A DNA stretch of 64,000 nt from the NCBI GenBank assembly GCA_963693315.1, contig OY856187.1:70784033-70848032 (forward strand), given 5' to 3'. Under the pieces are notes generated by a model. It did no database searches. It had not been told where the DNA came from and was given only the letters and a program-made list of their open reading frames with translations. The position numbers and the translations under genes were made by a program. Positions 10,270 to 21,600 of this stretch are shown in pieces. This DNA comes from Diogma glabrata (Eukaryota; Arthropoda; Insecta; Diptera; Cylindrotomidae). The stretch's first letter is position 1, and each line of letters opens with the position of its first letter.

Positions 10270-12877
10270 AGGTGTCAACTAGATTGACTACAATTAACTA
10301 ACTACTTCGTGGATTTTTAATTTAGCAATTGTTCTGTTTCTGATCGATTGTTTCTTTGATCGATTATAATTTCTAACATCATATCGTACCGTAACTGCTA
10401 GCATCTTGATCGGTAAATCAATCATAATTAATAAGATTAGTTTTTTTTTTGATATTGTGAAGTATCGATCGAATCAATTATCGATCTAATTAATTAATTC
10501 AATAAAACTAAAGACCACGCAGAATGTGAGAGATCAACTGCCAAAGCAGTAATCAACAAAAAATAAACGGTTTATTTTGGTGCAGCAATTGTACTGATGA
10601 TTAGGCATCATTCATTTACTTGTTTAACATTTTGGTTCAGCAATTTTTTCTTATGCTACGATAATTGATATCAGGAGTTAGATTTATGTCAGTATGAAGA
10701 GTGAGATTAGGACGAATCATACGGGTAAGTCAAATTTTTATTATTAAAAATATAAAGTAATCATAGTGGATGTAGTGGAGGTGATGGTTTTTGTCCTTCA
10801 GTAGTTTTTTGGGGTCGTCAGATTCCCTTTTCTTTAAACTTTTGATTCCGTCCCCTTTTGAAACTTATCGCGTCCATTTCAGCATTTGCAATGGGCTGTG
10901 GAGGTAGATCCGAACTCACAAACTGAGTATGGCTGGAAACCACAATAGGCGCGCGACTCCTCGTCAGTTCATGATTATTATTCTTTGATCCTAAACCTCT
11001 AACAGCCCCTTACTAGTGCTCCGGTTCGTTACAAGTGCTCCGACGGCACTTACCGCACTTTGTGCAATATCACTCAAAAGATTATCAGTTCTTTCTCATA
11101 TAAATCGCCATCTTTTGTTAAAGCTTCATAAAAATTAGTTCATTAAATAAAGCTGTAGTGTCCGAACAGACATAGATTCTGTGGTACGAATAAAAAAAGA
11201 TTAAGGATATATACCAAAAATAAATACCTTAAAAAATTCCAAAAAATTGTTTTAACCGGAAGTTGGACTACTGGAACCAATACTAAAACCTTAGATACCA
11301 AGCCTCAATAAGGTTGAAAGCCAGGATTAGAAGTTTTTCAAGATCCCAAAAAACAGATGTTCGGGAGACTCTCCGTAATATTATTCATTTTTGAAACAAT
11401 CCAAGTCTTCCATTTTCCAGTGGTTTCGGACCATATACCAAAATTTCATCAAGATCGTATGCGATTTTGTCAACGTCCACCTCCCGTTTCATGAATGAAT
11501 TACAAATTCACGTGATTTTCTTCATTTTCCCTTAATAGAATAGGTGACACATTGTATACTATCTTTCAAGCAGATGTGAAAAGAAGTTTATGCGACAAAT
11601 AGGCTGCTTGATGACAAGGATCAGCTACTTAATGAATTAAACTGTGAATTGCAAGACGAAACATTTCCTTACATTTTACATCTTTTCATTATGACGTGAC
11701 ATTATATGTGCTACCTTAATTGATTAAAACAGTGTTACAACGTCAAATTTTGACTGTGGATGTACCTTGACTTCCAACTTCAATACACTAACTGGAACCG
11801 TATTCATCAAAATGTTCTTCGAGATCTTCTAAAAACCGTCTTAACCCCTCTAGATTAAAGTCTAGATAAAGCATTGCTTCAGGTATTTGATTTTTAACAA
11901 CAAGCATATTACTGCGCCAGTTTGTGTAGATCCCAGCATTCGAAAAAAATGGAGATGGAAATTATTTACAGCAAAAATTTTTGGCCTGTGACGCCGAAAT
12001 TCTTGAACATAACTGGTGGACATTCGCGGATCTCCAGACCTTTTATTACAAGAAATCGTCCAACAAAACAGGGCCTACAGAGCGACAGTGTTTGGGTCTT
12101 TTCGATTCGAACAAAGTTGTTCTGAAGACAATTAATTTTTTCGGTTTAGTGTTTTTAATTATTTGTGTTTTAGCATGCCACAAGAATAAGCATTAGCCCT
12201 TCAGGCTACAGCTTTTTTGGGACTTACGATCCCGCAGACTCCGAATTGAAATAAGATGTTTGTTCCGTTAAGACGGTCGGGGTGACGAGACAATAGGTGA
12301 TGGTTCTTGTTAATTTTTTGTGGTTTCCGCCAATCCCACCCTGTGATGTTTCGCCAGGTCCTGGGTACTCGACGGAATGAGCACTTAACATTGCTATGCT
12401 CAATACAATATTTTTTCTTTTATCTTCCTGAAGTAGTTAGAGCATGTTAGGGTCTGTTAGGGTGTTTTCGCATGTAGTGGTCGTGGACGATAACAGAGAT
12501 GATATCATCTGTCCAAGTTGCATCCAAGCTAACACTAGGTCTAACCAGAAAAATGCTGGCACTTGACGTTTTGATTCATTGTTAGGTCACATGTGCTGTC
12601 TTGTTAGGCGCAGGTGTCATCACAGGAACAACCTATTTAATTCCGTTAAATTTAAATTTTTTTTCTTAGAAAAATTAAATTTTTTCCTTTCCTTTTTTAA
12701 GATATAACCACCCAGTTTCTAAAAAGGGAAAAACCACAACTCTACCCTTATTTTTTAAATTTCAATAATTTTTATATTTTTTAGAAAAAAAATTTGAATT
12801 TTGATGATTTAGAATTTATTTTTGATTTTTGTTGAATTTTGGTGATTTAGAATAAATTTTTGTATTTTTTGGAATTT
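10270..12877. other. Intron DNA of the kinase gene with an old dispersed repeat
   Basis: No exon recognised. About 10810-10990 contains TTTTTTGGGGTCGTCAGA and ACTCACA(A/G)ACTG blocks also found at 52480-52600, so it is a dispersed repeat. Short overlapping open frames near 11920-12200 have no recognisable domain. Confidence 0.4.
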
Positions 12878-14594
12878 ACTTCGGTCTGAAAGACCAAAGT
12901 ATTGAATTCACGAGCCAAAAGTGAAATTTTTACCCCCACTTGTTTTGGCATTTCTCGACGTTTTAGGAACTACTGATTCTAAAAAATCAAAAAAAAATGT
13001 ATGTCTGTCTGCCGGCCGGCCGTTACAAGCGACGAAATCTAGAAAACCACTGGACGGATTTAAAAATTTTTTTTTTCTAAAAATAGGTTTACTCCATGGA
13101 AAGAGCCGAAAGGACGATGTGTTTGATAACTATACCGAAAGTGTGTCAAAACAAGGAAACTTGATATTTTTTTTGCTTAAAAAACGTTCATTTTAATTGA
13201 TTACGAGTAGGAACTAGGAACATTGAATTTGGAGAAATCTTGATGGTCGGGATTGGTATGTGAGATCAAAATCTAGATTATTGCATTATAAGTTTGTCAA
13301 AAAAATGTTGTCAAGTGTGCAAAAGAAAGATTTTTATTTATTTTTTTACCCATTTTTTTGGAAAAAAGTAAATTTATTTTTGTATGACATGAAATTTTAT
13401 TATTACAGGTTTTGCAGTTCAAATTCAACATTTTGCAAATCAAATTCCACTTTTGCAAATCAAATTCAACTTTTTTCAAATCAAATTCAACTTTTTGCAA
13501 ATCAAATTCAATTTTTTGATATTCAATTTGATTTGCAAAAATTCAATTTAATTTGCAAAAAGTTGAATTTGATTTGCAAAATATTAAATTTGATTTGCAA
13601 AATTTTGAATTTGGACTGCAAAACCTGTATTATAGAGAATTATGGCATTATAAGTTTGTCAAAAAAATAATGTCAATTTGTGTCAAAAAAAGATTTCATT
13701 TTTTTTCATAGCCAATTTTTTGGAAAAAAAACTTTAGCTGTTTTTATGACGCAAATGTGTAATTGAACATGAAATTGGACATGGAAATTTTTGAATTTGT
13801 AATAGTTTTTGAAATATTTTAGGAATTTTGAAAAAAGTTTCAATTTTTGATTTTGTAAGAATTTTTGCAATATCTTTAGAATTTTGAAAAATTTTAAATT
13901 TTTGATTTTATTATAATTTTTGGAATTTTGAAAAAGTTTCAAATTTTTGATTTTGTAATAGTTTTTGCAATATATTTAGAATTTTGGAAAAAGTTTGAAT
14001 TTTTAAGAAATTTTGAAATACATATTATTGGAATTTAGAAAAAGTTTAAATATTTGACTTTATTCTAATTTTTGGAATATTTTTGGAATTTTGAAAAAAG
14101 TTTTAATTTTTGATTTTGTTATAATTTTTGCAATATTTTTAGAATTTTTGAAAAAAATTTTAATCTTTGATTTTGTAATAATTTTTGGAATATTTTTAGA
14201 ATTTGGAAAAAAGTTTGATTTTATTTAATTTTTAAAATATTTTTGGAATTTTGAAAGAAATATGAATTTGTGATTTTGTAATATTTTCTCGAAACGCTAA
14301 ATGGAGTGGTTTTTGAGTAGTTTGCTGAGTGTATCATCTTTTCACTAAATTATGGTTAGTTATGATCTGTTATAATTTTCCGGCAACGTATTGATGTTTC
14401 GTGTTAGTTTTGTAATAAATTTCTAAACAGAGATTAAAAAAAGTACTTGTACTTTAACAAAGAGTTATGTTTGATAAACTTCGCTGCCCAAAAATAAAAA
14501 CCATGTCCTCGTAAAAGTTTTTTGCCGAAAACTATATAAAAATCCTTAACCCAGACCAAAGTCTCGATATTTTAGAGCTTGAGATTTCAGCCCT
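12878..14594 (+). repeat. Unclassified dispersed repeat, copy 1
   Basis: Homologous along its length to 41055-42498. Both start ACTTCGGT(C/T)TGAAAGACC, which can fold as a hairpin with AAGT, and end near CAGACC(A/G)AAGTCT followed by GAGATTTCAGCCC. The middle (about 13780-14290) is a degenerate tandem array of roughly 50-bp units of the form TTTTTGATTTTGTAATAATT followed by GGAATATTTTTAGAA. The terminal CTTCGGTCTGA and TCAGACCGAAG words are inverted, which suggests a nonautonomous DNA element. No coding capacity seen. This copy also carries a 222-bp insertion. Confidence 0.7.
13406..13627. mobile_element. 222-bp foldback insertion inside the dispersed repeat
   Basis: Terminal inverted repeats begin CAGGTTTTGCAGT and extend into inverted arrays of about 20-bp units (TTTGCAAATCAAATTCAAC). 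Copy 2 of the host repeat lacks it (TTTATTATTATTGAGAATT near 41600), giving an empty site. Flanking TATTA on both sides looks like a target duplication. Confidence 0.75.
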
Positions 14595-16419
14595 TTCATT
14601 TATGATTTAGAATTAAGTATGAATTTTCGTTCTTTTTGTATATTCCTGGAGATGTGTTATAAAACTTTTTCTAAATTTTAAATTTTCAAATATTTTTGTA
14701 AATTTTAAAATTTTGAATAAATTTTTTTAAATTTTTAAAATCTTTTGAATTTTTTTATTAGGAAATGGTTTAAGAAATTTAATTTTTTTAAATTTAAAAT
14801 CAGCTCGACTGCTGGACGTCCATCTGCCAACGTCCAGTTCAAGTTTTTTTTTGTTTGGATTTTGGTTTTCAAAATTATTTTTTTGAAAAAGGTTTATTTT
14901 TTAAACAATAAAGGGAGAGTTGAGGCACAGTTGTCCATCGCTCCCTAAAGTCTCGGCTGCAGTTTTGGGCACGCTATTTAAATATTTCCGTTCTTTATGT
15001 GTTCTTGTTCTGGTTCGGTCGGCAAAGCGCTCGCTCGAAGTGAACTAGTATTTAGGTTTTTGTCGACATTTTTCATAAAAAATTAAATATAATCTCTTAT
15101 GAAAAATGTCTACAAAAACCTATATATAAGAATTTCGTCGTTTCATCCAATTGCTGGATTTCTCAAGCCCTTCGGTCCATTTGTTGATACACAGATTAAA
15201 ACCAAAGGCTCATTAACATATCAACATCTCTGTCAACAGGTGGTAAATCTAAATATAACAAATATTCTCTGTGGAAGATGTCATTTCCAACGCTAACTAT
15301 GAAAGTCTTTGAAACGTGTCCAGAGATTGAAAATTTAAATATTATTTGTATCTCTACACAGCCCATTAGCCCTGGTCAAGAAAAATAACAGCTATTATCG
15401 TATTAGTGGAGGCAATTGAGCTCGTAACAGAATTACTGTGTACGATTGATTTTCTATTGCCCACATTTAAAATTCTTTACATAAGTTGAGGAAGTGGACA
15501 AGTTTTTCGTTCATCGATCTTGTTCACGATTACGACTAAATTTTTATATTCTAAAATTTTTTTATTATATTCTAACTCGTTCAACAATGATAGAGATAAA
15601 TTTTGTAATGTCATTATTTTATTCACCTCGAATAGCAGTTCTAGTCGAAGCAACTGATCCTAAGATAGGTCGAACCATAGTGCAGAAATTCGACAACCGA
15701 CAACATTAACTAAACCGACAACATTAACTACGCCAAAAATATGCTGAATGTCAGGACCCTGTAAAAAATGTTCAACCATACACGCCATGTGTGATTGAGA
15801 ATTTTTTTCAGCGTCATGACATCCAGCATATTTGCGACGCAGTTAATGTCGTCACTGACGAATTATAGGAACAGTGTCAATAACCATACGCAGGCCGCCG
15901 AATTTTATCAAAGTGGTTTCGATGCGTTCCATATACTTTTGTCAGTCATGTGTCCCATCTTCCACCAAATCAACTCTTGTCACATTTAAAACCAAATCAT
16001 CTTAGAGAGATCTTTGTTCTTGAGAGTCTGGTTTTAGGGCAGCCGAAGATTCTAGCTATTTTTCGGATAGCTCCGTTTCTACTTTTGAATTCCTGGTATG
16101 ACTAAAAAAAATAACACCAACAACTAATAACAAAGTAGCATGATTGTTATTCATTTTGAAACTATTTTTCTGACGTCAATAACTATAAAAACTCTATTTT
16201 AGAATACATCGAATGATTTCTTATGAGCAAAAATCATCAATAAACTATTTGTTAGAATCTGAAATTAGAATTTTTAATTTAAAATCTGCATCGTATCTAC
16301 ATATGCCAATAGTTTTAAAAATAGAATTTCTATTTTTAAGGATCAACAGTTCAATTGAATGATTTTGTTTTGTAAACAAGAACTAAATAGATTTGTTGTA
16401 ATCAATGTAAACAACTTAC
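14595..16419. other. Remainder of the large kinase intron
   Basis: No recognisable exon or domain. It contains a 72-nt hairpin (15052-15123) and a local duplication CCGACAACATTAACTA at about 15695-15730. Short frames of 60-70 codons here are unsupported. Confidence 0.4.
15052..15123. repeat. 72-nt near-perfect hairpin
   Basis: Arms of about 26 bp, TAGGTTTTTGTCGACATTTT pairing with AAAATGTCTACAAAAACCTA with a single mismatch, separated by an AT-rich loop of about 20 nt. The size resembles a miRNA precursor or a tiny MITE. No expression evidence. Confidence 0.55.
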
Positions 16420-16623
16420 AATTCCAAGATAACCCACATATTCTTTGAGAATTCATATGCATCGTAGAGTTGTATAATTTTTGGATGTTGCAATGAATTC
16501 ATAATTTCAACCTCTCGCTCTACATTACGTCGATCCTCTCTCTTTGGTATTGGTATATATTTGGCTGCTAATTTTAATCCGGTTGATTTTTCACGACAAT
16601 TATAAACGGTTCCAAATTTTCCT
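16420..16623 (-). CDS. Strn-Mlck: Mlck-type kinase, N-lobe exon
   Basis: A 204-nt exon separated from the previous one by a 69-nt intron. It encodes the rest of the ATP-binding lobe: GKFGTVY glycine loop, the catalytic lysine in LAAKYIP, the alphaC glutamate in NVEREVEIMNSL, then QHPKIIQLYDAYE and the hinge NMWVILEL. All residues needed for nucleotide binding are present, so an active kinase is expected. It ends at GAATT|GTAAGT in phase 2 and joins the exon at 7322, whose first base completes Leu before IEGGELFERV. The two are separated by a 9097-nt intron holding a Kolobok-like transposon and a 1.7-kb repeat. MLCKs phosphorylate the myosin regulatory light chain in muscle. Confidence 0.9.
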
Positions 16624-16692
16624 CTAAAATGTAAATTTAAAGTAAAACAAAAATCAAAAATAAAAATAAATAAAATAAAATACAAAACAAAC

Positions 16693-16789
16693 CTTCCAAT
16701 TTCTTCAATTAATTCATAAAATTCTTTGGCATCAATGCCACGTTTTATTGAAACGTCACGAGTTGGTAATGCAGGATCGAATTTATCAT
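16693..16789 (-). CDS. Strn-Mlck: Mlck-type kinase, internal exon 1 of those visible (start of kinase domain)
   Basis: This 97-nt exon encodes a DDKFDP-type linker and the first beta strands of a protein kinase (KEFYELIEEIGR). It begins after a good acceptor (TTTTCAG, read on the minus strand) and ends at AAG|GTTTGT, splitting an Arg codon in phase 2. The next exon completes the glycine loop as IGRGKFGTVY. The sequence before the loop matches the segment that follows the last Fn3 domain in insect Stretchin-Mlck and related titin-family kinases. The exon starts in phase 1, so an upstream exon must end with a single coding base; none was found on the minus strand up to position 64000. Family assignment is by motif recognition; the symbol is by homology and could be a sister MLCK paralogue. 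Confidence 0.85.
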
Positions 16790-17924
16790 CTGAAAATAAG
16801 TAAAAAAAAAATTGTTTTAACGTTTTTTTAACATTTCCTTCGACCTTCGAATTTAAATTTAAATTTTTAATTTTTATCAAAGATAAATTTTTCGTTGTCT
16901 TTGATAACATGAGAGTTTACGGATTTACGTGATGATCTCAATTCAACCATTTTTTGAAGGAAATTGATTCGTGAGAGGAGTAAGAGTTAGACACTATAAA
17001 TAGAACAAGATCATAAATAGTCTATTGTTAAAATCCCTGAGAGGTCGATAAAATTTTAATGATTTCTAAAACAGTAATTAATTTTAAATTATGCTTTTCT
17101 CAAACCATTGTCAGATTTGAATGAGTTAATTCGTTACAATTGATTATGATTAATGGGGAAAAAAGAAATCAACTTATCCACATTAGTCATAATTTTGGCA
17201 CCATGATTTGTTGTTTTTAGTTATGCGTATTTTGATATATTTGATGTCATGAAAATTATACTATAATTGAACAGAAAAAGTCAAATTGTATGATTTGTAA
17301 GGTTAAGTGTATACGTATTTTCCAATTACTTATCAAAACAATCTGTATATTTTCCTGATACTTTCCATTAGTCTGCACTTCACACTACAATCGATGATTG
17401 ACGTCATCCGATAAACCATTGACAAGTCATTCTTGTTTTCAAGTTTATGCCTGATCAATACATCGATGGCAAGTAATCGCTGAGGAGGAATTAGCTTATT
17501 ACGTTCCCCCCAACACTGATATGCGTAACGGTTCGTTGCTTGGAATAGATATTCAAGAGTAAAAACACCATATAATGAACCTTGATTGGACCTTCAAAGT
17601 ACGTACCATGCTGATATAGTTATTGCATCAGCCCTGATTTCACTAATTTTCGTCACATGCTGTGCTCAATTTGTGTTTTTATCAATAGTTTTGAGAATTC
17701 ATACCGTGACCCGGTTTGAAGGAGCAATTTCAAGCAATTCGTCTTAAATCTGTTAAGAAACTGTGATTAGTAAAACGCAAGTACTCGAGTAAAATTAGTA
17801 AAACGCAAGCTACCACTAGACCTTCGTTTTCTTGCCAGATTGTTGATATCACCGAAGCAATCTCCCGAACTCTTATTTACCTAATTTAGTTTGCTTCTTT
17901 TACAGTCTTTTGACCTAATTTTTG
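16790..17924. other. Upstream intron of the kinase gene, nothing recognised
   Basis: The region upstream of the first visible kinase exon. No Ig/Fn3 exon, repeat or RNA gene was seen. Confidence 0.35.
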
Positions 17925-18057
17925 AAGTGAAACTTCTTTATCGGCGTATGAGAGAAATTTTAAAGCAGTATAAAATTTAAAAAAATCGTCACGATTTTCG
18001 GTTACGTTGTTTTCTTATAAATTTTAATTTTGTTTTGATAATTTTAGTTTTATTAAC

Positions 18058-18312
18058 AGAGCATGCACAATGAAAATACTTTTACTCATGAGATTCAAGT
18101 TTGTATGAATATTTATTTGAGAAAAAAAAATTTAGTTTTGAAATACTTTTTCCTCAATGAAAAAGTTAAACATTTCTTAACTTTTTCCTCATGATTAGTA
18201 GAGAATTGAGCTACCTACATTTTAAAGCATTGTATTTCTATTAAAAAATGATAATAAAATGTTGCTCAAATCTCATGAGGAAAAACCTCATACATTGTGC
18301 ATGCACCGTTAT
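18058..18312. mobile_element. Small MITE with GCATGCACAATG inverted repeats
   Basis: Left end GAGCATGCACAATG and right end CATTGTGCATGCACC are inverted, with a second matching block (CTCATGAGATTCAAG against CTCAAATCTCATGAG). About 255 bp, no coding capacity. Confidence 0.6.
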
Positions 18313-18361
18313 TTATTTAGTATTGTACTAAGTGTTATATGAGTTGGATGTGTCGATTGTA

Positions 18362-18477
18362 GATGGTGGTCATGGTGGTCATCGTGGTCATGGTGGTTAT
18401 GGTGGTCATGGTAGTCACGGTGGTCATGGTGGTCATGGTGTTCATGGTTGTAATGTGGTCACGGCGGTCATGGTGAA
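18362..18477 (+). repeat. 9-bp minisatellite GGTCATGGT
   Basis: About thirteen imperfect copies of GGTCATGGT. In one frame it reads as a Gly/Gly/His repeat (GGHGGHRGHGGYGGH), but it lacks gene context. Confidence 0.85.
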
Positions 18478-18629
18478 TTGGAGTGTATCAGAGATACATA
18501 CGAAGATATATACTCACCAAACAATTGGTTATCAATAATAGGCGTTTTTTTCCTAAGCCTTATCTACGCAATTTCTGTGAAGTTCTAAATAGTAGATAAA
18601 TGATATGTCATAAAGAAGTTTCACTTCTT

Positions 18630-21600
18630 ACCTGTGTACTCTGGTACACACACTACTTTTTTTAATTTAATTTGGTGCTGTAAGTTTCATGTGCTATGTA
18701 AATATATTGTTTTTTTTGTCTACTTTGGGATTTCAGTACCAAGCGTTGCTAGTATTTGTTCCAATATCGGTTATCTTTTGTTATTGTCGTTGTCTGTTGA
18801 TGGAAGACTAAATTCTCAACTTGCGTCTCATTTTCTTGCTAACCTCAAATTGAGCTTACAGGATACTCAACTGATGAGAATTGCATTACAGAAAATATTG
18901 ATGCTCCTTCTAGCTTAAACCCTGTTTTAGCATTTATGCCCGGTTAGTTTCCAAAGAATTCATGACTCTGAGTTTGAGACTGAAGCTCCGTTTAATCTCT
19001 TTCTATTTACCCTAAGTTATTAGAAATAACGTACATAGCGGGTCTTTCCTTTCGTCCTGTCCTGTATTAGTCACCATTTCTTAAACATTCCTCTCTTTCT
19101 CATCCTATTTATATTATTCTGCCATAAATAAAACATAATTTGTACAAAATCTACAACTTTTGTTTTTTTTCTAAAGAAAATGTATTTATTTATGTATTTA
19201 TGAATGTATTAATGTATGCTTTTTTATACCATCGCTTATCCTGTCGATGAGTTGGAGCGTTAAGTTTAAAAGGAAGCGGTTTATGTTGAGAAATTTTAGT
19301 TAGAAGCTAATTTAAAAAAAAAATGGCCAATGCCTATATATTTCAAGAAAATAGAGAGTAACATAGAAAACCGTTTTATCACATTTAACACAAAACACCT
19401 TACTTGCGGTTTGGGTTCATCTTCACATTTAGGCATAGTGATCTTAAGCCTCCTATTGTTGCCGGTTATGAAATCAGCACGCAGTGACAAAATGAAATCA
19501 AATTAATCAATCAAAGGCAAACAAACAACAGGGAATAGTAAGAAAAATAAAAAAACGTATTAGATGCGGAAACCAAAGTTCATTAGCAACAAAATCATGT
19601 CCGAATTAGATGAAAAATCTATCAGAATGTTCGTAAAAACCCAAGAAATCTAAATAATATTGAAATTATATTTGAGAAAAAACACACTAATTTTTGATAT
19701 CTATATAATATTTTTATTTGCCAATCGATTTCGAAAGCTAAGCTTTCATTGTCAAGACCTGTTCTTAAACTAAAGTTATTTTGGTTTAAGTTTAAACTAA
19801 AGTTGTTTTGGCTTAAACTAAAGTTATTAAATCTAAATAAGGTATTACGTAAAAACAACAAAAACTGGAGTGAAAAGGAATATAAAGAAATGAAAAGTGG
19901 AGGAAAAAAGAAACTTTCCATAGACATAAGGAAACTTTTTCCTCTATGGAAGAACTGAAACCTTAAAGTATTTAATTTGGTAAAAAAAATATATGAAAAT
20001 TAAAAAAAATAAAAGTGAAGACAGCCTGTTAAAAAGAATCTCTATGCAACGCAATGGAGCAATTTTCACTTCTTCTAATATAGACCGTTTTAGGAGATAA
20101 ATATTGTTGCAAATATTTAACATAAAACTTAACATAAATCTTGATTTTGCTTTGAGAAGTGAAGAGCAAACTTAATTGGTTTAACATAAAGTTTTTTCAT
20201 CAGTCCTCTATGGCCATCCACATAAATCTCATCCATAGAAATAATAATTTATCAAATAAGTCTTCCATCACATAGCCAAAAAAATTGAATGAAATGTTGA
20301 GTAAAGCAGGAAAAATGACGTCATAGCCTAGCATGTAGACTGCTAAGTCCTTTATGCCATTGTCATGTTTACGAGCTGAAGACTTTTTTGAAAAAAGCCA
20401 ATAGCCTTTAAATGGGTTGCTTTGCAGAAATTTTTAAATCTTAGATAAATCTTTTGATAGCTTGATCCTAACATGCATCTTCGAAGCCCCGAGACTGAAA
20501 CATTCTCCCACAATGTGAGGGACTGTTTCACCCTTTTTAGGATAGGCGGCATATTTGATCTAATCCTACTTCAAGCCTTACCATGTGCTTATTCATACGA
20601 TTATGATGTTAGTAGTCTCACCCATTAGTCTGACCGGGTCAAATTTAACAGAAATCCGGTATTTACTAGCTCCCCTCTGAAATGAACAGCTTGGAGATCT
20701 TACAGCATTCTATATGTCTCTATTAGTATATTAGGAGCTACTGCGGATCGACGGAGAGCCTATTTGACTAGCGAACTTATCCTACCTTTCGACATACCAA
20801 TTGCTGGTGCAGGATCTATGAGCCTTCTTGCGGTGCTCTTTGGGAACTCATTAGCTTTCGTTCCCAAAATGCACACTATGATCAGGTGTTTAGTATGAAA
20901 GACTATGCAGTATTCGGCAGGTAGAAATTGCAACCTTAGATCTTAATTAATGAAGGAGATCGCAGCTCACGCACCATTTTCAGTGAGTGCTCCATATGCG
21001 TAGATGTCCAAAGTATTGATCGCATTGCCCAATAGCAAATCAGTTACAGACTGGTACTCTATCTTTGGAATAATTACTTTATACTGCTTTTAAAAGGCAT
21101 TTATACGTACTTTAACATCAATCGGCATGGAAAATATGTCAGGTGTTCTTCTAGATCCCTCTATATCGTATGATGACTTTTCCTACAACCCCTGGTAGTT
21201 CGAGTCTTTCTGTGGCCTTATGATCCTCCGTTGTTATGCTTAATTGTGTATAAGAACTTGAGGAATATTGGAAGAAGAATGCATTAAATTAGATTCAGAC
21301 CTATTCGGAATAAAAGCTTAGCAATTTGAAAATGATAATGAAGTTAAGAAGGGCTTGAGCTTCCCACAAGGAGTGAAAGTGTTTTCATTATAATCGCTTG
21401 CAACGAATAGTTACATACACTACGTATAATGTGCAAATTATCGCCTAGTCGATTCAGTTATGGTTTTAGTGAAAATGAATTGTATTAAAATAAGCCTTTA
21501 GTATAATAATCCTATCTCGCCCCATCTATTTCGTTCCAATATTATCATATCTAACAAAAAATAATGATACTGACCCGGTTTTGAGTCCCGACTTTTAGCT

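Larger units (their letters stand above)
17925..18629. mobile_element. Possible inverted-repeat element with GAAGTGAAACTTC ends
   Basis: TGAAGTGAAACTTCTTTAT at about 17925 and ATAAAGAAGTTTCACTTC at about 18612-18629 form an 18-bp inverted repeat. The interval contains a smaller MITE and a minisatellite. The repeat word is itself partly palindromic, so the pairing could be by chance between two separate elements. Confidence 0.4.

Noticed and set aside
13260..13670. 136-codon frame with repeated SNSTFANQIQLF-type units.
   Set aside because: Translation of the tandem foldback array; ends at the repeat boundary.
18332..18538. Gly/His-rich peptide resembling antimicrobial or cuticle proteins.
   Set aside because: It is the translation of a 9-bp minisatellite, with no signal peptide or conserved flanks.
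19404..19438. Possible small exon MPKCEDEPKPQ followed by a strong donor (CAA|GTAAGG) on the minus strand.
   Set aside because: Ends in phase 0 in its open frame and hits stops in the phase needed to join the kinase exon at 16789; no recognisable domain.
20280..21250. Moderate-GC stretch that might be a decayed retroelement.
   Set aside because: No frame on either strand gave a recognisable pol, gag or transposase motif.
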